The translations under genes and the position numbers were made by a program. From Kitasatospora sp. CB01950 (GTDB taxonomy: Bacteria; Actinomycetota; Actinomycetes; Streptomycetales; Streptomycetaceae), in NCBI RefSeq assembly GCF_001905465.1, contig NZ_LISX01000003.1:267125-331124 (forward strand): a stretch of DNA of 64,000 nucleotides, given 5' to 3'. Shown here piece by piece: positions 1 to 8,267 of the stretch (positions are counted from its first letter, which is position 1; each line of letters opens with the position of its first letter). The notes beneath the pieces are model-generated. The model was not told where the DNA came from. It saw nothing but the letters and a program-made list of their open reading frames with translations, and made no database searches.

Positions 1-1
1 C

Positions 2-460
2 TCCCGCGAGGTCATCGAACTCCAGCGCGCCACCGGCCCGCTCCTGGAGATCATGCGCGCCCTCGAAGCGGGCTTCCAGAAGTACGGCACCGACGAGGAA
101 CTCCAGCGCTACCTCCGCGACGTCGCCGACCACGCCACCTACGCCGCCGAACGCGTCGACGGCTTCCGCCAGATGCTCCAGAACATCCTCACCGTCAACG
201 GCACCCTGGTCTCCCAGCGCCAGAACGAGGAGATGAAGCAACTCGCCGAAGCCGGCCACGCCCAGAACGACGAGATCAAGAAGATCTCCTCCTGGGCCGC
301 CATCCTCTTCGCCCCCACCCTCATCGGCACCGTCTACGGCATGAACTTCGAGGAAATGCCCGAACTCAAGTGGGCCTTCGGCTACCCCTTCGCCATCGCC
401 CTGATGGGCGTGGTCTGCGGCGGCCTCTACCTCATCTTCAAGAAGCGCGACTGGCTGTAG
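2..460 (+). CDS. corA: CorA-family magnesium transporter, C-terminal part
   Basis: This is the 3' end of a gene that begins before the window; the frame is open from base 2 to the TAG at 458-460. CorA proteins are pentameric inner-membrane channels for Mg2+ (also Co2+ or Ni2+). The visible part has the long helical segment (VIELQRATGPLLEIMRALE), then two membrane helices. The first helix ends in the diagnostic YGMNFEEMPE motif that forms the pore selectivity filter, and the second leads into a short basic cytoplasmic tail (FKKRDWL). The GMN motif is intact, so the missing part is only what lies outside the window. It is convergent with the Spo0M-like gene. Family assignment is secure; ion preference is not shown by sequence. 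Confidence 0.93.
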   Translation, partial: SREVIELQRATGPLLEIMRALEAGFQKYGTDEELQRYLRDVADHATYAAERVDGFRQMLQNILTVNGTLVSQRQNEEMKQLAEAGHAQNDEIKKISSWAAILFAPTLIGTVYGMNFEEMPELKWAFGYPFAIALMGVVCGGLYLIFKKRDWL

Positions 461-515
461 GGCCTGCCCGGCCGAAAGCCCGGGAGCGGCCCGGGAGCGG
501 CCCGGGCCCGGTCCG
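461..515. terminator. GC-rich hairpin region between convergent genes
   Basis: This 56-base gap separates the convergent corA and spo0M-like stops. It holds two copies of an 11-base unit (agcggcccggg) and several CCCGGG cores that can pair into hairpins. There is no U-tract, as is usual in this group. A bidirectional terminator is an inference from position and pairing potential. Confidence 0.3.
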
Positions 516-516
516 G

Positions 517-1281
517 TCAGTGGCCGAGGACGCCGCGGATCCAGCCGTCCACCGTGCCGGTCAGGTCGTGCCCGCCGGAGGTGTGGTCCAGTCGGAACGT
601 GCGCACCGAGTCGCCGCTGCGGAACATGCCGCGCTTGTCGAACTCCAGCACCACCTCCACCTGGTGGGGCGAGGTGACGAAGGACAGCTCGACCTCGTTG
701 CACCGGCGGGCGAACTGCGGCGCCGCCCGGTACTCGATCTCCTGGTAGAACGGCAGCGTCTGGCCGGTGCCATGGATCCGGCCGGCCTCCAGATCGGCCC
801 GGTGGAAGTGGAAGCCGAGCGCCGCCATCGCCTCCAGCACCCGCTGCTGGACCGGCAGCGGCTCCACCGCGAGCGGGTCGCTGTCCCCCCGGTCCAATTG
901 GCCCGCGATGTCCACGTCGGTACGGACCCCGAGCGCCATGCCCGCCAGGTGGTGGCCCCCGACCGCCGTCAGCGGCGTCTCCCACGGCACCGGCAGCGCG
1001 AACGGGACGGCGCGCTGCTCCCCGGAGGCCAGCCGCAGCGGGCCGCAGACCTGCGCCCGGGTGAACTCCCTGACGGCGTGGCTCTCCCCGTTCTCGTGCT
1101 CGATCTCGACCCGGGCGACCAGCCCGAGCGTGATGCCGTTGATCTGGGCCTCGCGCTCACCGCCGACCAGGTTCACCTGCCCGTGCACAGTGCCGCCCGG
1201 CTGGACGGCCGGGGAGGACAGCACCGTGTCGACGCCGGGTCCGCCGACGCCCAGGGCACCGAGAAGCCGCTTGAACACCAT
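517..1281 (-). CDS. Spo0M / SpoOM-family arrestin-like protein
   Basis: The 254-residue protein begins MVFKRLLGALGVGGPGVDTVL and has the layout of the sporulation-control protein Spo0M family, which has an arrestin-like beta-sandwich fold. Family hallmarks seen are the N-terminal VDTVL..PAVQPGG..HGQV segment, a central FALPVPWETPLT block, the VRTDVDIAGQLDRGDSDPLAVEP segment, and a C-terminal VEVVLEFDKRG motif. Spo0M proteins modulate sporulation or cell-division timing in Bacillus; the role in filamentous actinomycetes is poorly known. I chose the ATG at 1281 because it has GAGGAG nine bases upstream and because family homology starts there. The open frame extends further upstream but that part has no recognisable content. 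A small membrane-protein gene ends within this gene's ribosome-binding region, suggesting co-transcription. Confidence 0.85.
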   Translation of the reverse strand: MVFKRLLGALGVGGPGVDTVLSSPAVQPGGTVHGQVNLVGGEREAQINGITLGLVARVEIEHENGESHAVREFTRAQVCGPLRLASGEQRAVPFALPVPWETPLTAVGGHHLAGMALGVRTDVDIAGQLDRGDSDPLAVEPLPVQQRVLEAMAALGFHFHRADLEAGRIHGTGQTLPFYQEIEYRAAPQFARRCNEVELSFVTSPHQVEVVLEFDKRGMFRSGDSVRTFRLDHTSGGHDLTGTVDGWIRGVLGH

Positions 1282-1294
1282 CCGGGGGCACTCC

Positions 1295-1507
1295 TCACAG
1301 ATTCGGGTTTCGAACGGCGACAAACGCGTCACATGCTCTGATGTCGCCCGCATGCGGGTCGGGATGTCCAGCGAGTTGGCGGAAGCCGAAGAACGCCGGC
1401 ACACCGATGAGGACACCGGCAATTGCCAAGCGGAATCCGAGCCTTCCGCCTCTCCCGCTCTCCTTCTTGTCGGGTGTCCCGGCATCCCCGTCCTGAGCAG
1501 TTGCCAT
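1295..1507 (-). CDS. small single-pass membrane protein, hypothetical
   Basis: This 70-residue ORF starts at an ATG with GAGGGGGA six bases upstream. The N-terminus is polar (about 25 residues), followed by one predicted membrane helix (LAIAGVLIGVPAFFGF) and a short tail with a single cysteine. The stop codon (1295-1297) touches the Shine-Dalgarno of the downstream Spo0M-like gene, so the two are likely translated from one transcript. I do not recognise a family. Support comes from the ribosome-binding site, the helix and the tight spacing; the short length keeps confidence moderate. Confidence 0.5.
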   Translation of the reverse strand: MATAQDGDAGTPDKKESGRGGRLGFRLAIAGVLIGVPAFFGFRQLAGHPDPHAGDIRACDAFVAVRNPNL

Positions 1508-1620
1508 CCGGTCCCCCTCGGCCCAGCGCTTGTCTCGGCAAACTCATCGTAGGACCCTGGCAAGACTTGGGTAAACACGCCAACTTCCTTGTCCCACAAC
1601 GCCTTTGCCAGGAGTTCGCT

Positions 1621-1866
1621 GTGGCACGTCGCAAGACCCGGGCCGCTGGCCCCTCGGACGAGTCGCTGCGCATCGCGCGAACGATCGTCGACTACGAGTC
1701 GTGTCTCGACCACGAGGTGCCGCACGCCGTCGCCCGGGGGCTGTGGGCCCACGACATGAACTCGCCCTTCGCGGCCGGTGAGCACGTCTCCGTAGGCGCT
1801 GCCGGACTGCTGGAGGAGCGCGCCCGCCGGGAGGCAGTCCAGCGGGCGAGGCGCTCAGCAGGGTTT
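1621..1866 (+). pseudogene. possible 5' fragment of a truncated gene
   Basis: A GTG at 1621 has an AGGAG six bases upstream and opens a frame with clean GC-rich third positions (VARRKTRAAGPSDESLRIAR...). It reads about 82 codons and then runs, without a stop until 2202, antisense into the hibernation-factor gene. The overlap makes an intact gene unlikely, so I read it as the start of a gene cut by rearrangement. No family is recognised. The remainder of the 1508-1866 gap shows nothing else I can support. Confidence 0.28.
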
Positions 1867-2589
1867 TCAGCCGGCCGGGACGAGCAGGGCCAGGTCGCCG
1901 TCGAGGCGGCGGTAGAGGAGGCGGCCGCGGCGGGTGGTGGGGTCGGTGAAGAAGAGGTACGGGAGTTCGGCGGCGGTGAGGCGGGTGGCGGCCTGCTGCT
2001 CCGTCAGGGGCGGGGCCGGGTGCGGGCTGAGGGTGAGCGGTGTGGCGGGCCGCTGCGGTGGTGCGGCGGGCCGGGTGCGGGCCAGGCGGTAGCCGGTCGG
2101 GCCGACCCGGTGGACCACGGCGTCGGTCTCGGTGGCGGGGTCGGTGAACAGGTGCACGTCGTAGTCCATGGCGTCCAGGGTGCGGACCGCCGCGTCGGGT
2201 GAACACCACACCAGCGAAGGCGACTTGACGCGGACGATGCGCTCGCTGCCGGTCGCGGGCAGGTCGACGGCGCGGGCGGTCGCGGAGGGCCAGGGCCGGG
2301 GCCGCCAGCTCGCGGAGACGGCGCGGATGCGCTGGCGCAGTTCGTCGGCGAGCCGGTCGGCGGCCTCGCCGATGCCGCGCGCGGCCAGCTGCACCCGGAC
2401 CCGGCGTCCGTCCACCTCGGCGTTGACCTGGGCGAGCACCCGTCCCGGCGCTCCGGCCAGGCGGATCCGGACGGCTTCGACCAGCGCGGAGCCGTCCTGC
2501 GCGACGGTGGCGATCCGGGCCCGGGCGAGGGCGGCCGCCTCGCCCGGCAGTCCGGCCGGGTGCAGGGTGATCGACTCGGCGACGTCCAT
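1867..2589 (-). CDS. hpf: ribosome hibernation promoting factor-like protein (HPF/RaiA, long form)
   Basis: The product is 240 residues. The N-terminal half (about 1-110) has the alternating pattern of the S30AE/RaiA domain, which binds the 30S decoding region and stops translation in stationary phase. The C-terminal half holds two copies of the short HPF C-terminal dimerisation motif: DYDVHLFTDPATETDAVVHR near residue 145 and LPYLFFTDPTTRRGRLLYRR near 205, ending DGDLALLVPAG. The second motif is the standard one that drives 100S disome formation. The first looks like a degenerate duplicate. The ATG at 2589 has GGAGGAAG upstream. It lies 26 bases downstream of a membrane-protein gene in the same direction, so both are probably one operon. 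Such paralogues in actinomycetes are often linked to hypoxia or dormancy; that is family knowledge, not seen here. Confidence 0.85.
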   Translation of the reverse strand: MDVAESITLHPAGLPGEAAALARARIATVAQDGSALVEAVRIRLAGAPGRVLAQVNAEVDGRRVRVQLAARGIGEAADRLADELRQRIRAVSASWRPRPWPSATARAVDLPATGSERIVRVKSPSLVWCSPDAAVRTLDAMDYDVHLFTDPATETDAVVHRVGPTGYRLARTRPAAPPQRPATPLTLSPHPAPPLTEQQAATRLTAAELPYLFFTDPTTRRGRLLYRRLDGDLALLVPAG

Positions 2590-2615
2590 GGCTGTGCTTC
2601 CTCCAACGCGGGGGG

Positions 2616-3143
2616 TCAGTGCGGGCGGGTGCGGTTCAGGGCGACGAGCAGGATCAGCAGGCACAGCCCGACCGACCCGGCGACGGTCACCACCGCGGAG
2701 CCGGTCGGCCCCGGGCGTCCGGCGAGCAGCGTCGCGGCGGCGGTCGCGGCGGCCACCGCGAGTCCGCCCGTCACCCAGCCGACGGTGGCGGCGGACGGCC
2801 GCACGCCCCGGACGGTGGGCAGGTCGTACGGCAGGGAGCCCCAGGCACGGTCCTGTTCGCGCCGGTCGGCGCGCCGCTCGACGGCGGCCAGGACGCGCAG
2901 CGCCGCACCCGACAGCGCGCCGGTCAGGGCCGCGCCGAGCGGAACGTGCCAGCTGAGCGGGGCGGTGAGCAGCACCGCGGCCGCGGCCAGGCCGGCCCAC
3001 CACAGCAGGCAGCCGGCGGCGGCGAGGCGGGCGGTGCGCGGACGGTCCGCGCCGGCCCGCAGGTCGAGCAGCGCGGGCAGGTACCAGGCGCTGCCGGCGG
3101 CGGTCACGGCGGCGGTGCCGAGGGCCAGGACGGGGTGGGCCAT
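2616..3143 (-). CDS. multi-pass membrane protein, hypothetical
   Basis: This 175-residue protein has four hydrophobic stretches: near residues 3-20, 38-62, 67-85 (weaker) and 125-168, the last probably two helices. A charged cytoplasmic loop (ERRADRREQDRAWG) lies in the middle. The ATG at 3143 has GGAGGAA nine bases upstream. I do not recognise a Pfam family. It immediately precedes the hibernation-factor gene and follows the terminator of ctaD, so it probably starts its own transcript. A role in the stationary-phase or stress response is inferred only from that neighbour. Confidence 0.6.
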   Translation of the reverse strand: MAHPVLALGTAAVTAAGSAWYLPALLDLRAGADRPRTARLAAAGCLLWWAGLAAAAVLLTAPLSWHVPLGAALTGALSGAALRVLAAVERRADRREQDRAWGSLPYDLPTVRGVRPSAATVGWVTGGLAVAAATAAATLLAGRPGPTGSAVVTVAGSVGLCLLILLVALNRTRPH

Positions 3144-3170
3144 GGCGGGTTCCTCCAGAGCTGAGGGGGT

Positions 3171-3219
3171 GCCGTCCCCGCCCCGCCCGGACCGGGAGAT
3201 ACGGCGGGGCGGGGACGGC
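3171..3219 (-). terminator. terminator of ctaD
   Basis: A perfect 17-base inverted repeat has its left arm at 3171-3187 and its right arm at 3203-3219, with a 15-base loop. It lies 46 bases past the ctaD stop on the minus strand. Arms are almost pure G+C, so the stem is very stable; no U-run follows, as is common in streptomycetes. Confidence 0.75.
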
Positions 3220-3264
3220 GTTCGATGGCCCGTCGGGCTGTGGTCCGACGGACGGTGGAGCCGG

Positions 3265-5025
3265 TCAGTCCTCGGAGGAGGACGCGGCGAGGCGACGGCG
3301 CTCGCGCTCCGGCAGGTCGAACGTGGCCGGGGTGACGTCGCCGAGGTGCGGCGCGGGCTTGCCGTGGTTCTCCAGGTAGTCCAGCGCGGCGATCTCCGGG
3401 TGGTGCAGGTCGAACGCGGGGGACTCCGAGCGGATCTTCGGCAGCTTGGTGAAGTTGTGGCGGGGCGGCGGGCAGGAGGTCGCCCACTCCAGCGAGCGGC
3501 CCCAGCCCCACGGGTCGTCCTCGGTGACCTTCTCGCCGTACTTGGCGGTCTTCCACACGTTGTAGAGGAACGGCAGGATCGACAGGCCGAGCAGGAACGA
3601 GCCGATGGTGGAGAAGGTGTTCAGCGCGGTGAAGCCGTCGGCGGCCAGGTAGTCGGCGTAGCGGCGCGGCATGCCCTCGGCGCCCAGCCAGTGCTGGACC
3701 AGGAAGGTGGTGTGGAAGCCGATGGTGAGCGTCCAGAAGGTGATCTTGCCGAGGCGCTCGTCCAGCATCTTGCCGGTGAACTTGGGCCACCAGAAGTGGA
3801 AGCCCGCCATCATCGCGTACACCACGGTGCCGAACAGCGTGTAGTGGAAGTGCGCGACCACGAAGTACGAGTCGGAGACGTGGAAGTCCAGCACCGGCGC
3901 GGCCAGCAGGACGCCCGTCAGACCGCCGAACAGGAAGGTGACCAGGAAGCCCGTCGCCCACAGCATCGGCGTCTCGAAGGACAGTGAGCCCTTCCACATG
4001 GTGCCGACCCAGTTGAAGAACTTCACGCCGGTCGGGACCGCGATCAGGAAGGTCATGAACGAGAAGAACGGCAGCAGGACTTGGCCGGTGACGTACATGT
4101 GGTGCGCCCACACGGTGACCGACAGGCCGGCGATGGCGATGGTGGCGGCGATCAGGCCCGAGTAACCGAACATCGGCTTGCGGCTGAACACCGGGATGAT
4201 CTCCGAGACGATGCCGAAGAACGGCAGCGCCAGGATGTACACCTCCGGGTGGCCGAAGAACCAGAACAGGTGCTGCCACAGCATCGGCCCGCCGTTCATC
4301 GGGTCGAAGACGTGCGAGCCGAATTTGCGGTCCATCTCCAGGGCGAGCAGCGCGGCCGCCAGCACCGGGAAGACCATCAGCACGAGCAGCGAGGTCAGCA
4401 GCACGTTCCAGGCGAAGATCGACATCCGGAACATGGTCATGCCGGGCGCGCGCATGCAGATGATCGTGGTGATGAAGTTGACCGCGCCGAGCACGCTGCC
4501 GAAGCCGCTGAACGCCACGCCCATGATCCACATGTCGGCGCCGACGCCCGGCGAGTGCACCGCGTCCGACAGCGGCGCGTAGGCGAACCAGCCGAAGTCC
4601 GCCGCGCCCTGCGGGGTGAGGAAGCCGGCCGCCGCGATCAGCGAGCCGAACATGAACATCCAGTACGACAGCATGTTCAGCCGCGGGAACGCCACGTCGG
4701 GCGCGCCGATCTGCAGCGGCATGATCCAGTTCGCGAAACCGGTGAACAGCGGCATCGCGAACAGCAGCAGCATCACCGAGCCGTGCATGGTGAACGCCTG
4801 GTTGAACTGCTCGTTCGACAGGATCTGGGTGCCCGGGCGGGCGAGCTCGGCGCGCATCACCAGCGCCATCACACCGCCGATCAGGAAGAACCCGAACGCG
4901 CTGACCAGATACATCGTGCCGATCGTCTTGTGATCGGTGGTGGTGAGCATCCGCACCAGCGCGCTGCCCGGTGTGCGCCGGGGTACGGCCTCGGCCGTGT
5001 CCCGACTCGCCTCAATGGCAGCCAT
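3265..5025 (-). CDS. ctaD: cytochrome c oxidase subunit I (aa3-type)
   Basis: The 586-residue protein is the catalytic haem-copper subunit of the aa3 terminal oxidase, in the cytoplasmic membrane. Twelve membrane helices can be followed. Ligand motifs are present: FTMHG for low-spin haem a, HPEVYIL (CuB histidine plus cross-linked tyrosine), AHHMY (two CuB histidines) and VAHFHYTL (haem a3 and haem a ligands). The K-channel lysine region and YCPPP-like C-terminal segment ([15 protein letters not shown]) fit actinobacterial CtaD. The start at 5025 has AAGGAGGG upstream; longer upstream reading is Pro/Arg-rich noise. It stands alone here, without ctaC, ctaE or qcr genes, so it may be a second ctaD copy of the kind some streptomycetes carry. 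Confidence 0.96.
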   Translation of the reverse strand: MAAIEASRDTAEAVPRRTPGSALVRMLTTTDHKTIGTMYLVSAFGFFLIGGVMALVMRAELARPGTQILSNEQFNQAFTMHGSVMLLLFAMPLFTGFANWIMPLQIGAPDVAFPRLNMLSYWMFMFGSLIAAAGFLTPQGAADFGWFAYAPLSDAVHSPGVGADMWIMGVAFSGFGSVLGAVNFITTIICMRAPGMTMFRMSIFAWNVLLTSLLVLMVFPVLAAALLALEMDRKFGSHVFDPMNGGPMLWQHLFWFFGHPEVYILALPFFGIVSEIIPVFSRKPMFGYSGLIAATIAIAGLSVTVWAHHMYVTGQVLLPFFSFMTFLIAVPTGVKFFNWVGTMWKGSLSFETPMLWATGFLVTFLFGGLTGVLLAAPVLDFHVSDSYFVVAHFHYTLFGTVVYAMMAGFHFWWPKFTGKMLDERLGKITFWTLTIGFHTTFLVQHWLGAEGMPRRYADYLAADGFTALNTFSTIGSFLLGLSILPFLYNVWKTAKYGEKVTEDDPWGWGRSLEWATSCPPPRHNFTKLPKIRSESPAFDLHHPEIAALDYLENHGKPAPHLGDVTPATFDLPERERRRLAASSSED

Positions 5026-5520
5026 CGGCCGCCCTCCTTCGTCCTTGCCGAACCTGGTGGCGCCGCCGCCCGACCGGCCGTCACCTGCCTTGACAGGAGA
5101 CCGGTGACGTCGTCCGGATCCGGGCGGCGGCGCAGTGCCGGACCGCTCGGTCCGGGGGTGCTTCCGGGGAGTGGAGCAACCCCCGCCGAGCGGCGGCGCT
5201 CCATGCTCGTTCCTGCGCAAGGCCCCGGACTTGGGCCGATGGTCCCGCCCGGGACGGCCGGGCGTCCCCGGTCCCCGGGCCCCCACGAGCCGAACGGCCC
5301 GGGGGCGGGAGGGACTGACGGACCGCCAGGCTGCGGCGGTTGTCGGCGGCGGTCGGCGGCGGTCGGCGGGTGCGCGGTGGTACGCGGCGGTGGCGCGGTG
5401 ATCAGGTACCTGGTCGCGAACGGTGCGCAAACATGCACGTATCGGACGCAAGAGGGCGTAGTCGGACGAGAAGCGGTCGGAAAGAGACACGCCTGTGCGT
5501 CGGAGGGAAGTGGCGGTGCG
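5026..5520. other. gene-free stretch upstream of ctaD
   Basis: I see no convincing gene here. Every long frame is Pro/Arg/Gly-rich shadow. The stretch should hold the ctaD promoter on the minus strand. The least GC-rich part is about 5400-5480 and carries an imperfect inverted pair, GTGC-N8-GCAC at about 5424-5439, but I cannot assign -35 and -10 boxes. Confidence 0.4.
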
Positions 5521-5934
5521 TCAGGCCGCGACGGGGTGCGCGTGGTGGTGGCGCGCGTCCGTGTTGTGCAGGGTGCGCAGGCCGGCCGTCAGCAGGGCCG
5601 GGTCCTGGCGCAGCCACAGCCGGACGGCCGCGCCCAGCGCCGCGCACGGCGAGCCCGGGCGGACGCCGCTCAGGTCCGTCATCCGGTCGGCGAGCGCCGG
5701 GAGCAGTTCGGCGAGCTCCGGCGGCAGCCACACCGTCAGCGCGCAGGGGGCGAACCGACGGAGCTCGTCGGCGAGTTGGGGCGTGCCGCCGGTGAGTACG
5801 GACGGCAGGACGTCCAGCAGGGCGTCCGCCACCACCTCGGACACGTCGCCGCGGTGCCCGTGCGCCAGGCGCCGCAGCAGCGTCCGGTCGGCGGTGGTGA
5901 GTCGGACAGCCAGCATGACCTCGTCGGATTCCAT
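5521..5934 (-). CDS. hypothetical protein
   Basis: The predicted protein is 137 residues, begins MESDEVMLAVRLTTADRTLL and ends with a histidine-rich tail (DARHHHAHPVAA). The ATG at 5934 has GGAGAGG eight bases upstream. It seems all-alpha with a short N-terminal strand. Two similar blocks (LAVRLTTADRTLLRRLA... and LTVWLPPELAELLPALADRM) hint at a duplicated ribbon-helix-helix-like unit, but this is weak. Codon use is typical of the host. I do not recognise the family and give it no function. It is followed by gene-free DNA towards ctaD. Confidence 0.55.
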   Translation of the reverse strand: MESDEVMLAVRLTTADRTLLRRLAHGHRGDVSEVVADALLDVLPSVLTGGTPQLADELRRFAPCALTVWLPPELAELLPALADRMTDLSGVRPGSPCAALGAAVRLWLRQDPALLTAGLRTLHNTDARHHHAHPVAA

Positions 5935-6061
5935 CGCACGGCCTCTCCGGGCACCCACGCCCAACCCGACCGGCCCGCGGCATGCGGGCCGGAAACACAC
6001 AAAACGCCGACCAGATGGCCAGGGTTGTCACTGTCCCCAAGCCGGAAACCGCGGCGGAAGG

Positions 6062-6087
6062 GCCGAACGGCCCCGTTCGGCGGGGCC
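6062..6087 (-). terminator. hairpin downstream of the globin-reductase gene
   Basis: The stem GCCGAACGG / CCGTTCGGC (6062-6070 and 6073-6081) overlaps an alternative stem GGCCCC / GGGGCC (6069-6074 and 6082-6087). It lies about 180 bases past the minus-strand stop at 6268. A termination role is inferred from position and stem strength. Confidence 0.35.
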
Positions 6088-6095
6088 TGACGGCG

Positions 6096-6143
6096 AACCG
6101 GCCGGTGGGCCGGGTGGCGAAACCGGCCGGTGGGCCGGGCGGC
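6096..6143. repeat. two 23-base direct repeats, 25-base period
   Basis: The unit at 6096-6118 recurs at 6121-6143 with a single mismatch, and looser copies of its GGCCGG/GGGCCGG core continue to about 6215. It lies in the gene-free gap between the genes at 5934 and 6268. It looks like local slippage in GC-rich spacer DNA. Confidence 0.5.
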
Positions 6144-6267
6144 CGGCTCTGGTGAACCGGCCGACGAGTCCGGCGGTGGGCCGGGTGGCCGGTCGCGGCG
6201 GACCGGCCGGTGGAACGAGCGGCGGGCGGCCCGGGAAGCGGGCGGTCGGCCGCGGCGGGGCGGCCCC

Positions 6268-7590
6268 TCAGCGGGAGCCGCGGGTCGCGCCGTCGTAGCG
6301 GATCCGGTGGTCCGGCACACCCGCGTCCAGCAGCAGCGAACGTGCGCCGGCGACCATCCCGATCGGGCCGCTGAGCAGGGCCAGGCCCGGCAGGCTCTGG
6401 TGGCCGCGGAGCAGCGCGGCCAGGCCCTCCAGGTCCGGTCCGAGCACCGGCGTCAGCTCCAACCACGAGCGGTTGGCGGCGAGTTCGACCATTGCCGGCC
6501 AGTCGTACAGGTCCTCCCGGCCGCGCGCCGCGACCACCAGGCGCACCCGCCGGCCGCGCGCCCGGTGCGCCGCCGCGAACTCCTCCACCAGGGCCTTCAT
6601 CGGCGCCAGGCCCGTCCCCCCGCCGATCAGCAGCAGGTCGCGGTGCACGTCCGACCCGTCGCCGTCCAGCGAGAGTTCGCCGCGCGCCGGGCCCACCCGG
6701 ACCTGGTCGCCGACACCGGTGCCGTCCACCAGCGCCGCGCTCAGCCCGCCCGGCGAGGTCCGGCGGACGTGGAACTCCAGCACCCGGTCCTCGCGCGGCG
6801 CGCACGCCACCGAGTAGGTGCGCCAGGTGTGCGGCAGCAGCGGCGACTCCAACGCCGCGTACTGGCCCGCCCGGTACGGGTACGGCTCGCCGGTGCGCAC
6901 CCGCAGCACCGCCAGGTCCGGGCGGCGCCGCTCGTGGCCGACCACCTCGCCGTGCCAGAACGGCGGCTCGGTGGACGCGGCCTCCGCGCCCGCGACCATC
7001 GCCGCCACCGAGAACCGCAGCATCCGCAGCCACGCCGCCTCGACCTGCCCGGTCCAGGCCCGCCCGCCGCGCACCCGCAGTGCGGTGGTCAGCGCCTCCT
7101 CGAACGCCTCGTAGTGCGCCGGCCACACCCCGAGCTTGCGATGGTCCGCGCCCAACGCCCGTAGCTTGCCGTCGAGTTCGTCCGGCCGGTCGAGGTGGTC
7201 GATCAGGTGCTGGAACATGTGCCCCAGGTGCTGGCGCTGGAACTCCATCGACTCCGGGAACAGCCGCCGCAGGTACGGTCGGCGGAGGAACATCGCGTCG
7301 TACAGCACCTCGATCAGGGAGTCGAACGGCAGCAGCGGCGTGAGGTGACGGACGATCAAGTCCCGGTCTCCGGGCTCGGGCGGCTCCACCGACGGCCGCT
7401 GTGGGCCGGACGACCGGCCGGGCGGGGCGAGGATGCTGCGACGCAAGCGCATCGCGTGGTGGCGGGCGAGCAGCCGGTCGTACTCCGGGCTGAACGCGTC
7501 CTCGTCGTAGGCGCCGACGGTGAGGACGTGGGCGGCGGTGAGGGCGGTGGGGGTGGCGGTGCGCGGAGCGCCGCTGCTGATGAACTCCAT
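6268..7590 (-). CDS. globin-coupled FAD/NAD(P)H oxidoreductase (flavohaemoglobin-like)
   Basis: About 440 residues with three domains. A non-conserved N-terminus (1-75) precedes a globin domain at about 80-200, where LGADHRKLGVWPAHYEAF carries the likely proximal haem histidine. A ferredoxin-reductase FAD domain follows at about 215-310 (YPYRAGQYAALESP; HTWRTYSVA, the R-x-Y-S flavin motif), then an NAD(P) domain at about 315-440 (LLLIGGGTGLAPMKALVEEF). Flavohaemoglobins oxidise NO to nitrate; actinobacterial relatives like this one are less well characterised. The start is uncertain: the ATG at 7590 lacks a clear Shine-Dalgarno, and an in-frame ATG at 7629 is no better. The gene is divergent from the GvpU-like gene. 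Confidence 0.85.
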   Translation of the reverse strand: MEFISSGAPRTATPTALTAAHVLTVGAYDEDAFSPEYDRLLARHHAMRLRRSILAPPGRSSGPQRPSVEPPEPGDRDLIVRHLTPLLPFDSLIEVLYDAMFLRRPYLRRLFPESMEFQRQHLGHMFQHLIDHLDRPDELDGKLRALGADHRKLGVWPAHYEAFEEALTTALRVRGGRAWTGQVEAAWLRMLRFSVAAMVAGAEAASTEPPFWHGEVVGHERRRPDLAVLRVRTGEPYPYRAGQYAALESPLLPHTWRTYSVACAPREDRVLEFHVRRTSPGGLSAALVDGTGVGDQVRVGPARGELSLDGDGSDVHRDLLLIGGGTGLAPMKALVEEFAAAHRARGRRVRLVVAARGREDLYDWPAMVELAANRSWLELTPVLGPDLEGLAALLRGHQSLPGLALLSGPIGMVAGARSLLLDAGVPDHRIRYDGATRGSR

Positions 7591-7760
7591 GAACGCCAGG
7601 CTAACCACACGTGTAGACGAGATGATCATGGACTGTTCGGCCGCCCGAAGCCGGGACGTTCGGCCCTTGACCTGCGACGATACGGGCGGCTGCGGGCGGT
7701 CGCGGGCGGCTCGGCCCGGGAGCATGGGCACGCGCGGGGGCGTGTCCTACGCTGGAGTGC

Positions 7761-8123
7761 ATGTCGAACCCCGATGGGCTGCTCGTCCAGATCGCCTCGA
7801 TGGTCGAATCCGAGCACAGTAACCAGATGTCCCTCACGGTGGTGGTCCCCGGCGCTGTCATCACCGGCAGGCTCGCCCCGGTGGCCCTGTGGTGGGAACG
7901 CGTGGCCGACGTCCTGGAGGCCTCCGACCACCTGAAGCCCTTCGCCGCCCTCTTCGCCCCGCCCGTCGAAGGCCCGCCGGCCCGCCCCACCCACCTGCAC
8001 CTGCACCGGGCGAGGATCCTCCAGGGCAACTTCGGCCTCCCGCACACCGGCGGCATGTACCGCATCGCCATCGGTGACATCAGCGCCTGGTCGGTCGGCG
8101 ACCTCAGCTACTCCGACGCCTGA
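7761..8123 (+). CDS. GvpU-like gas-vesicle accessory protein (orphan)
   Basis: This 120-residue protein resembles the GvpU family of gas-vesicle accessory proteins. It has a first block with SLTVVVPGAVITGRL, a middle helix (LWWERVADVLEASDHLKPFAALF) and a last block with THLHLHRARILQGN and YRIAIGDISAWSVGDLS, in the same order as GvpU (LNVNGAVISGT, HFIHLKNTKIY, WRGKIAEVDGFFLG as I remember it). The function of GvpU is unclear even in Bacillus. No other gvp gene is in the window. The start is the ATG at 7761, with GGAG close upstream. Family call is from pattern memory, so moderate. Confidence 0.6.
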   Translation: MSNPDGLLVQIASMVESEHSNQMSLTVVVPGAVITGRLAPVALWWERVADVLEASDHLKPFAALFAPPVEGPPARPTHLHLHRARILQGNFGLPHTGGMYRIAIGDISAWSVGDLSYSDA

Positions 8124-8245
8124 CCGTCCCGGCTACGGGTCCGGCCGGCCGGTTCCGGCGCCGGCCGCGACGGGCTCGCGGGCGGGGCGGGCCGGCCGGT
8201 TCCGGTGCCGGTCGGGTGACGGCCGGGAGCCGTTCAGGCATCGGT

Positions 8246-8267
8246 GGGGGGGGGGGGGGGGGGGGGG
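8246..8267. repeat. 22-base homopolymer of G
   Basis: An uninterrupted run of 22 G sits in the gene-free gap between the GvpU-like gene and the NmrA-like gene. No supported coding frame crosses it. Such runs are prone to replication slippage and to sequencing error, so its length should not be trusted. Confidence 0.9.

Noticed and set aside
3104..4531. A 475-codon minus-strand frame inside ctaD
   Set aside because: It is a frame-shifted shadow of ctaD; all haem and copper ligand motifs are in the other frame.
6096..6215. CRISPR-like array from the 25-base repeats
   Set aside because: Only two good copies, no spacers of even length and no cas genes.
7606..7616. ACACGTGT palindrome near the globin-reductase start as an operator
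   Set aside because: Eight bases is too short to stand out in this composition and no partner site or regulator is nearby.
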